Part shown: in pieces, positions 58,409 to 64,000 of the stretch
How positions within the stretch are numbered: position 1 is the first letter of the stretch
How the letters are laid out: every line of letters starts with the position of its first letter
Assembly: GCA_937957975.1 (NCBI GenBank)
Contig: CALFFK010000009.1
Span: 1-64,000, forward strand
Length of the DNA: 64,000 bases
Direction of reading: 5' to 3'
Source: an uncultured Neomegalonema sp.
Lineage (GTDB): Bacteria > Pseudomonadota > Alphaproteobacteria > Rhodobacterales > Rhodobacteraceae
Made by a program: the position numbers and the translations under genes
Notes under the pieces: model-generated
Database searches by the model: none
What the model was told of the DNA's origin: nothing
What the model saw: only the letters and a program-made list of their open reading frames with translations

Positions 58409-59411
58409 AAAGCGTTACCCGCCGTTCACCGCATATCTCGCCGTTGAAATTACGGATCGAGGTGCGGGCGTAACGGTCGGTCGTTGGATGCGCGTCATCC
58501 AGAACGCCCAGATACACCAATGTTGCCGCGCACAGGGCTTCTGCTGCTGCCGTATTGCCATCGTCAATCTTCAGGCAAAAGCCTATGCCGTTTTCCGGGA
58601 TGATCCCCGTGAAGACGCCATCCGCTCCGGTCTTGACCACAGCGCGCCCGTCACATGCTTCGATAAGGGCTGCACAGGCTCTCCCTTGTCCTGACATCAG
58701 GAGCGGGTGCGCCCGCATTGCATCGCGCAAGCGCAACATGGCTGTACCCCGCGCATTTTCTGCCGGATCTGCGAACAGGGCCATGGCACGGGCTACCCCG
58801 GCTATGCTGGCGATGAAATTCGGGGCCGAGCAGCCGTCGATTCCATATTCGGGGGGCGCTTCGCATCCCGTTGTTTCCGCGAAAGCCAATGCCACGCCCC
58901 GTTGAACCTGTCCTGCGGGATCGAGATAGGCATCAAGCGGCGCGCCAATGTGGCGGGAATAGGTGAGGAACCCGGTGTGCTTGCCCGAACAATTGTTGAG
59001 GATGCGGCTTGCCGGAACCCCGGCGGCTTTCAGGGCCAAATCGCGGGGGCGCTGTGGTCCGCAGAGCAGGGCCGTCTCGTCCATCCCCATCGCTGCCAGC
59101 CACGCCGCTATCCGCGACGTATGATCCGGTGCGCCCTGGTGGGACGCGCAGGCCAGAGCGAGATGTTCGTCTGTCAGCCCCGCTTTCTCCATCGCGCCAG
59201 ACTCGATGAGAGGTAGTGCCTGAATCATCTTGATTGATGAGCGTGGCAGAATAGGTCGCTGTATATCACCCCAACTTGCATGGATCATCCCATCCGGGCG
59301 CGCCACGGCCAGCGCCCCTGTGTGGCGGTTTTCCGTAATCGGTCCGCGAGTCGTTACGACAAGTACAGGATTGATCTCGGACAATTTTTCTTTCCCCCAA
59401 TACGGAACCAT
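58395..59411 (-). CDS. L-asparaginase, AnsA (thermolabile rhizobial) family
   Basis: A 338-residue enzyme of the asparaginase II-like family found in rhizobia. Motifs: RPILPRSSIKMIQALPLIES (Ser-Ser-x-Lys, about 57-76), CASHQGAPDHTSRIAAWL (about 90), NNCSGKHTGFL (about 139) and GIDGCSAPNF (about 188). It hydrolyses asparagine to aspartate. The ATG at 59411 has no clear Shine-Dalgarno. A TTG nine codons downstream (LSEINPV) with GGGGGAAAG upstream is a serious alternative start. Confidence 0.9.
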   Translation of the reverse strand: MVPYWGKEKLSEINPVLVVTTRGPITENRHTGALAVARPDGMIHASWGDIQRPILPRSSIKMIQALPLIESGAMEKAGLTDEHLALACASHQGAPDHTSRIAAWLAAMGMDETALLCGPQRPRDLALKAAGVPASRILNNCSGKHTGFLTYSRHIGAPLDAYLDPAGQVQRGVALAFAETTGCEAPPEYGIDGCSAPNFIASIAGVARAMALFADPAENARGTAMLRLRDAMRAHPLLMSGQGRACAALIEACDGRAVVKTGADGVFTGIIPENGIGFCLKIDDGNTAAAEALCAATLVYLGVLDDAHPTTDRYARTSIRNFNGEICGERRVTLSASG

Positions 59412-59460
59412 CCATGCCCGAACTGTATTGGTTCAGCAATTGAACAAAATGGCAGGTACT

Positions 59461-59592
59461 ATGAAATCGCATCACAACAGCACCGTACACCGATCTCGAA
59501 ATGTTTTTCGGGATGTTGGAATCATTGCGGGCGTTAGCGTGGTGTTCTCTGTGTTCGCGCTCGTGATTTTTGCGGCGACCTTGCCTGTCTGA
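59461..59592 (+). CDS. Possible 43-residue single-pass membrane protein
   Basis: MKSHHNSTVHRSRNVFRDVG is followed by one hydrophobic helix (IIAGVSVVFSVFALVIFAAT) and LPV. GGCAGG lies 4 bases before the ATG. Positive charges before the helix predict a cytoplasmic N-terminus. It is short enough to be chance, but it lies in the gap between convergently placed asparaginase and gpsA genes and ends 7 bp before the gpsA stop. Confidence 0.45.
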   Translation: MKSHHNSTVHRSRNVFRDVGIIAGVSVVFSVFALVIFAATLPV

Positions 59593-59599
59593 CCTGCAA

Positions 59600-60571
59600 T
59601 CATTCGCTGTCGGGCAGCGGGCGTTGCAGCAATGCATCGACGGCCTCCTCAACTGACAGCTTGCCTTCGACAATAGCGGCGATTGTGGTGGAAATCGGCA
59701 TTTCCACGCCATGACGCTGGCCCAGGGCGACGGCCCCTGCTGCGCTTGCTGCCCCTTCGACCGTGCCGGCTTTTGCCTCGGTCGCGCGATCTCCGAGACG
59801 TAAACCCAGCGAGAAATTGCGCGATTGCGCCGATGCACAGGTCAGGACCAGATCGCCAAGGCCCGATAGACCTGCCATCGTCCCGGCGCGCCCACCCATT
59901 GCCTGAGCCAACCGCGTCATCTCGGCAAATCCTCGCGCCACGAGGGCGGCACGGGCGCTTTCGCCCATCCCCCGCGCGACAACGATGCCGCACGCGATGG
60001 CGAGGACGTTCTTGATCGCTCCCCCCACTTGCGCACCCACGAGGTCATCCGTGGGGTAGGGCCGAAATACCGGCGTTGCCAGAATATCGCGCAAAGCCTT
60101 TGAAAGCGCCATGTTTTCGGCGGCAATAGTGATGGCGGTTGGCAATCCGGTTGCGACATCAGCGGCAAAGCTGGGGCCAGTTAACACGGCGACCGGATGG
60201 CCGGGAACGGCGTCTTTGGCAACCTGATGGGGCAGGGCGAGCGTGCTACGTTCGACCCCTTTCTGGCACAGAATGAGCGGCACATTGGGCGTCAGGTGCG
60301 GTGCGACACGCTCCAGAACACCACGAGCCGCTTGCGCGGGAACCACTGATAAAACCGCATCCACATTGCGGAGGGCGGACATGGTTGTCGTCGCGATGAG
60401 AGAGGGGTGCAGGGCAACCCCCGGTAGATACTCCGACCGATGTGCGTCGGTGATAGTCGCCACTGCTGTCTCTGAACGCGCCCATATTATCGTCTCATGC
60501 CCTTGCGCGGCGCAAAGCTGTGCCAGCGCAACTCCCCAGCTCCCGCCGCCAAGGACGCCAATTCGTATCAT
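59600..60571 (-). CDS. gpsA: NAD(P)-dependent glycerol-3-phosphate dehydrogenase
   Basis: A 323-residue enzyme. Rossmann motif [20 protein letters not shown] (about 3-22), [13 protein letters not shown] (about 80), [14 protein letters not shown], the catalytic Lys region [20 protein letters not shown] (about 193) and [20 protein letters not shown] (about 243). It makes sn-glycerol 3-phosphate for phospholipids. The start at 60571 overlaps the tsaD stop by 4 bp, so the two genes are coupled. Confidence 0.96.
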   Translation of the reverse strand: MIRIGVLGGGSWGVALAQLCAAQGHETIIWARSETAVATITDAHRSEYLPGVALHPSLIATTTMSALRNVDAVLSVVPAQAARGVLERVAPHLTPNVPLILCQKGVERSTLALPHQVAKDAVPGHPVAVLTGPSFAADVATGLPTAITIAAENMALSKALRDILATPVFRPYPTDDLVGAQVGGAIKNVLAIACGIVVARGMGESARAALVARGFAEMTRLAQAMGGRAGTMAGLSGLGDLVLTCASAQSRNFSLGLRLGDRATEAKAGTVEGAASAAGAVALGQRHGVEMPISTTIAAIVEGKLSVEEAVDALLQRPLPDSE

Positions 60572-61656
60572 ACTTTCGCGCCCCGCTTGCCCGTCCACAC
60601 GCCATGCATCGGGTTGCTGGCAATCGGAAAACGCGGTTTCGGAACGAGATCGCCATGCAAACCCGCAGCAAAGCGTTCCAAACCGGCCCATGCGATCATG
60701 GCACCATTGTCGGTGCAGAGATTCAGGGGGGGGAAGACGGTTTCGAATCGTTCTTGCCCGGCCAGTGTTTCGAGACCGGCCCGTAATGATCCGTTTGCCG
60801 CCACACCCCCGGCTATCGCAAAGCCCGTGCGTTCAATATCAGGGAAAACTTCGCGAAATTGCGCCATTGCGCGCTTTGATTTGCCAACCAGTACGGCCCG
60901 CGTTGCCGCCTGAAACCCCGCACAGAGATCGGCTATGTCCCCGTCGGTCATGCCCCCCTTCGCGACCAGATCATCCCGTACCAATCGTACGGCGGTCTTG
61001 AGGCCCGAAAACGATACGTCACAGCCGGGGCGGTCCATTAAGGGGCGGGGCAAGGCAAAGCGTTCCGGATCACCCTCTTTCGCAATCGCTTCCACGCGCG
61101 GCCCGCCCGGAAAACCCAGATCGAGCAGCTTTGCCACCTTATCGAATGCTTCCCCCGGCGCGTCGTCTATCGTCGTGCCGATTCGTTCATGCTGGCCGGG
61201 ACCACGCACAATCAGAAAGAGGCAATGCCCCCCCGACACCAGCAGCATCAGATACGGATAGGCCAGCCCGTCCGTCAGGCGCGGCGTCAGGGCGTGCCCT
61301 TCCAAATGGTTCACCGCCACCAGTGGCACTCCCGATCCGAGCGACAGCCCTTGCGCACAGGCTATCCCTGCGACCAGCCCGCCGATTAATCCCGGCCCTG
61401 TTGTCACCGCAATCGCATCGACGTCACGCAGGGAAACCGCCGCTTTCCCCAACGCCTGGGCGACAGCCACATCCAGCTTTTCTGCATGAGCGCGTGCCGC
61501 GATCTCTGGCACGACACCGCCATAGGCCGCGTGCAAATCCATCTGATCGAAGACGATATTCGACAGGATTTCCCCGCACCCTGCCGTTGCATCTCCCCGC
61601 ACGATTGCCGCAGCGGTTTCGTCACAACTTGATTCAATCCCCAACACGGTGGTCAC
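60568..61656 (-). CDS. tsaD: tRNA threonylcarbamoyladenosine synthase subunit TsaD
   Basis: A 362-residue ASKHA-fold protein. Motifs: [15 protein letters not shown] (N-terminal nucleotide loop), [20 protein letters not shown], the metal-binding [11 protein letters not shown] (about 110-115), [11 protein letters not shown] and [15 protein letters not shown] (about 265). With TsaB/E/C it forms t6A at position 37 of ANN-decoding tRNAs. The start is GTG at 61656 with GGGAG upstream. It is divergent from hemC (85-bp gap). Confidence 0.97.
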   Translation of the reverse strand: MTTVLGIESSCDETAAAIVRGDATAGCGEILSNIVFDQMDLHAAYGGVVPEIAARAHAEKLDVAVAQALGKAAVSLRDVDAIAVTTGPGLIGGLVAGIACAQGLSLGSGVPLVAVNHLEGHALTPRLTDGLAYPYLMLLVSGGHCLFLIVRGPGQHERIGTTIDDAPGEAFDKVAKLLDLGFPGGPRVEAIAKEGDPERFALPRPLMDRPGCDVSFSGLKTAVRLVRDDLVAKGGMTDGDIADLCAGFQAATRAVLVGKSKRAMAQFREVFPDIERTGFAIAGGVAANGSLRAGLETLAGQERFETVFPPLNLCTDNGAMIAWAGLERFAAGLHGDLVPKPRFPIASNPMHGVWTGKRGAKV

Positions 61657-61741
61657 GGGTTTGCTCCCTGTCCCTTTGCGTTAACGATACATCGTGCTAC
61701 GCGAGAGGGACTTGACGTCTTTCGATGGAGAACGCAACCCG

Positions 61742-62683
61742 ATGAACGCTGCCTACGGTCCCGACCGCCCGTTTCGCATTGGCACCCGTGCCAGCCCCCT
61801 TGCCCTGGCGCAAGCCTATGAGACAGCTACACGGCTCAAACAGGCGCATGGACTTGGCGATGACAGCATCGAAATTGTGAAGATCATCACGACCGGCGAC
61901 AAGCAACTGGGCGTGAAGCTGGGCGAGATTGGCGGCAAGGGTCTCTTTACGAAAGAGGTTGAGGAAGCTCTCTACGAGGGCCGCATTGATCTGGCGGTGC
62001 ATTCCATGAAGGATATGCCGACCGTATTGCCTGAAGGGTTGGAGATCGCGACGCTCCTGCCGCGTGAAGATGTGCGTGATGCCTTTGTCAGCCCCCGCTT
62101 CGCCAGCATCGACGCCATGCCCGCCGGGGCCATTGTCGGCACGGCATCACTCCGGCGACAGGCGCAGCTTTTGCACCGGCGTTCTGACCTGAAGGTCGTG
62201 CTGTTCCGGGGCAACGTCCAGACCCGTCTGCGCAAGCTGGAGGAAGGCGAGGCTGATGCGACTTTCCTTGCGGTGTCGGGGCTTAACCGGCTGGACAAGG
62301 CCGATGTTGCCACCGCCATTCTCGATCCTGCCGAGATGCTGCCTGCCGTCGCGCAAGGCGCCATCGGGATCGAAACCCGTACTGATAATGCTGATATTCG
62401 TGCGGCCCTTGCGCCCTTGCATTGTGAGGCTTGTGGGACGCGTCTTGCCGCTGAACGGGCTTTCCTCGGCGCGTTGGATGGGTCGTGCAAAACGCCCATT
62501 GGTGGGCTGGCTGTGATCGAGGGTGATCGCCTGATCCTGCGCGGGGAAGTGCTGCGACCGGACGGGTCGGAGCGGCATGAGACGACCCGCGAAGGGCCGC
62601 TTTCTGATGCGGTCGCGATGGGCGTTGATGCGGGTGAGGAGCTGAAAAGCCGCGCAGGACCGGGCTTTTTTGTGCAGGCGTGA
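61742..62683 (+). CDS. hemC: Hydroxymethylbilane synthase
   Basis: A 313-residue porphobilinogen deaminase. Motifs: RIGTRASPLALAQAYETATR (about 11-30), GKGLFTKEVEEALYEGRIDL with AVHSMKDMPT (about 70-95), GTASLRRQAQLLHRRSDLKV, and the dipyrromethane-anchoring Cys in LHCEACGTRLAAERAFLGAL (about 242). It joins four porphobilinogens in haem synthesis. GGAG lies upstream of the ATG at 61742. The stop overlaps the GTG start of hemD. Confidence 0.97.
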   Translation: MNAAYGPDRPFRIGTRASPLALAQAYETATRLKQAHGLGDDSIEIVKIITTGDKQLGVKLGEIGGKGLFTKEVEEALYEGRIDLAVHSMKDMPTVLPEGLEIATLLPREDVRDAFVSPRFASIDAMPAGAIVGTASLRRQAQLLHRRSDLKVVLFRGNVQTRLRKLEEGEADATFLAVSGLNRLDKADVATAILDPAEMLPAVAQGAIGIETRTDNADIRAALAPLHCEACGTRLAAERAFLGALDGSCKTPIGGLAVIEGDRLILRGEVLRPDGSERHETTREGPLSDAVAMGVDAGEELKSRAGPGFFVQA

Positions 62684-63363
62684 TCCCCCGCACTGTCCTT
62701 GTCACCCGCGCGGCAGAGCAAGCCGGGGCCACCGCCCGTCGTCTGCGCGAGCGGGGCCATATTCCGGTTATTGCCCCTCTTGTCCGTATTGAGCAGTTGT
62801 CTGCCGTTATAGAATCCGACGCACAGGCGATCCTTGTCACCAGCCGCAACGGCGCGGCAGCTCTTGCCGCCGTAAACACTGTCCGCACAACTACGGTCCT
62901 CGCTGTAGGGGACGCTACAGCCGCCGATTTGCGCGGGGCGGGCTATGCGAACGTTCATTCCGCCGGTGGCGATGCCGAGGCTCTTGCCCATCTCGCTGTT
63001 CGCCTTCTCGATCCCTCAAACGGCCCCGTTGTGCACGCGCGAGGTGCGGAAATCCGCCATTCTCCGCTGGCGTTCTTGCGGCAGGTTGGTTTCCAGACCA
63101 TCGAGGCGATCCTGTACCGCACGCTTCCTATCGACACCCTGCCTGATACTGCAACCGCATGTGATACGGCCCTTGTCTATTCCCCCGGTAGCGGCACACG
63201 CCTCGCGAAAGCGGCCTCTCACGCTGCGCGTTTTCATATTATCGGCATCAGCCAGGCGGCTCTCACCCCCTTGTCTTCGCATCCCTGCGCGATCAGTCTT
63301 CATGCTGCGTCCCACCCTACGGAAGACGCCATGCTGACCCTTCTTGACGCCTTGCCTGAATAG
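62680..63363 (+). CDS. hemD: Uroporphyrinogen-III synthase
   Basis: A 227-residue HemD-type protein ([20 protein letters not shown] at the start, [13 protein letters not shown] about 50, [20 protein letters not shown] about 80, [14 protein letters not shown] about 168). The family is weakly conserved; position after hemC supports the call. It closes hydroxymethylbilane to uroporphyrinogen III. The start is GTG, overlapping the hemC stop (GTGA). Confidence 0.9.
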   Translation: MIPRTVLVTRAAEQAGATARRLRERGHIPVIAPLVRIEQLSAVIESDAQAILVTSRNGAAALAAVNTVRTTTVLAVGDATAADLRGAGYANVHSAGGDAEALAHLAVRLLDPSNGPVVHARGAEIRHSPLAFLRQVGFQTIEAILYRTLPIDTLPDTATACDTALVYSPGSGTRLAKAASHAARFHIIGISQAALTPLSSHPCAISLHAASHPTEDAMLTLLDALPE

Positions 63364-63384
63364 ATTCTTCGACACCAATGCGTT

Positions 63385-63399
63385 ATGCGGGAATGACAC
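63385..63399. repeat. Half copy of the REP-like repeat
   Basis: ATGCGGGAATGACA is the complement of TGTCATTCCCGCAT, half of the palindromic repeat at 9681-9704. It lies between hemD and the ABC ATPase gene. Confidence 0.4.
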
Positions 63400-63415
63400 C
63401 AGGAGGAAACGACCG

Positions 63416-64000
63416 ATGGCCACGATAGCCCTGCGCGGTGTTCACAAATCCTACGGCAAAACGCCCGTGATCCATGGCGTTGATCTGGATGTGGCCGATG
63501 GTGAGTTGATCGTGATCGTTGGGCCGTCAGGCTGTGGTAAATCCACGCTGCTGCGGATGGTGGCGGGATTGGAGACGATTACGGGGGGCGAAATCTCCAT
63601 CGGGGAGCGGGTGGTCAACGATCTGGAACCACGGGAACGCGACATCGCGATGGTCTTTCAGAATTACGCGCTCTATCCGCATATGTCCGTTCGCAAGAAC
63701 CTCGCTTATGGTCTCAAGATCGCGAAGACCCCGAAAGATGAAATTGAGCGGCGGGTCGCCAAGGCGGCCACCATGCTGCAACTGACCCCCTATCTCGACC
63801 GTCGCCCGCGTGAATTATCGGGTGGTCAACGTCAGCGCGTCGCCATGGGCCGGGCCATCGTGCGCGAACCCGCCGCTTTCCTGTTCGATGAACCGCTTTC
63901 CAACCTTGACGCCAAACTGCGCGTTCAGATGCGGATGGAGATCAAGGCGCTGCAAGCGGAACTCGGCACGACCGCGCTCTACGTCACCCACGATCAGGTG
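63416..64000 (+). CDS. ABC transporter ATPase, UgpC/MalK type, 3' end outside window
   Basis: The first 195 codons of a sugar- or glycerol-phosphate-type importer ATPase. Walker A is [14 protein letters not shown] (about 38), Q-loop is [13 protein letters not shown] (about 81), signature is [20 protein letters not shown] (about 132), Walker B is [15 protein letters not shown] (about 157) and the switch His is in YVTHDQV at the edge. [10 protein letters not shown] and [12 protein letters not shown] are typical of the MalK/UgpC branch. AGGAGG precedes the ATG. The regulatory C-terminal domain is not in the window. Confidence 0.93.
   Translation, partial: MATIALRGVHKSYGKTPVIHGVDLDVADGELIVIVGPSGCGKSTLLRMVAGLETITGGEISIGERVVNDLEPRERDIAMVFQNYALYPHMSVRKNLAYGLKIAKTPKDEIERRVAKAATMLQLTPYLDRRPRELSGGQRQRVAMGRAIVREPAAFLFDEPLSNLDAKLRVQMRMEIKALQAELGTTALYVTHDQV

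Noticed and set aside
59600-63363. gpsA-tsaD divergent from hemC-hemD as a novel arrangement
   Set aside because: This order is common in alphaproteobacteria; nothing unusual was seen.
1-64000. CRISPR arrays or cas genes
   Set aside because: No regularly spaced direct repeats and no Cas-like proteins were found.

Overview
This 64-kb window is chromosomal DNA of a moderately GC-rich alphaproteobacterium, probably heterotrophic and possibly marine. The markers are a TIGR02300/FYDLN acidic protein next to tRNA-Ala(GGC), a PhaZ-type polyhydroxybutyrate depolymerase with a phasin-like protein, a fused carnitine dehydrogenase-thioesterase, an AnsA-type asparaginase, and the block gpsA-tsaD divergent from hemC-hemD. 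I cannot name the genus.

Left chromosomal part (1-32058). A partial leucine-rich-repeat protein is followed by an M24 hydrolase/diaminopropionate ammonia-lyase pair, CreA and a rhomboid protein. An SDR, an acyl-CoA dehydrogenase, an APH-like kinase and a PhyH dioxygenase follow; the dehydrogenase/kinase pair is a split version of ACAD10/ACAD11. Next come a complete TRAP transporter with a UxaA-type dehydratase and a metallo-beta-lactamase-fold protein. At 14.7-24.1 kb lies a surface-protein cluster of three exported DUF11-type proteins, one of 1954 residues with a C-terminal beta-barrel, preceded by an extremely AT-rich gap. After that come the carnitine enzyme, a probable PD-(D/E)XK nuclease, an AstE-like deacylase, a YgjP-like peptidase, PhaZ and TIGR02300.

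Integrative element (32090-52462). A 47-bp exact repeat of the 3' part of tRNA-Ala(GGC) lies at 52416-52462, so a 20,326-bp element sits in this tRNA gene. It carries an XRE repressor with palindromic operators, small membrane proteins, a tyrosine integrase, a PrimPol/AAA+ replication module with an AlpA-like protein, and a GC-rich cargo: a Tat-exported solute-binding protein, a LysR regulator, and an overlapping operon of acyl-CoA ligase, DMSP-lyase-like cupin, enoyl-CoA hydratase and thiolase. GGTCAC-type repeats occur near both ends and upstream of the integrase; one 17-bp stretch is shared exactly between the left end and the integrase upstream region. They look like integrase arm sites.

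Nested in this element is a 5,506-bp IS1595-family transposon (32997-38502) with 25-bp perfect terminal inverted repeats and an 8-bp target duplication (TAGTTATT). It carries an ImmA/IrrE gene pair, a probable toxin-antitoxin pair, an XRE regulator and a tRNA/tmRNA-like fold. Removing it and one target copy restores a 78-residue membrane-protein gene whose stop overlaps the next start by 4 bp. This element within an element, with defence-like passengers and a catabolic cargo, is the most interesting part of the window.

Right chromosomal part (52463-64000). This holds sufT, an IscA/SufA-type gene, tpiA, a phasin-HhH protein, a DUF6456 protein, a PAS histidine kinase, asparaginase, gpsA, tsaD, hemC, hemD and the start of a UgpC/MalK-type ABC ATPase. 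These are ordinary chromosomal genes.
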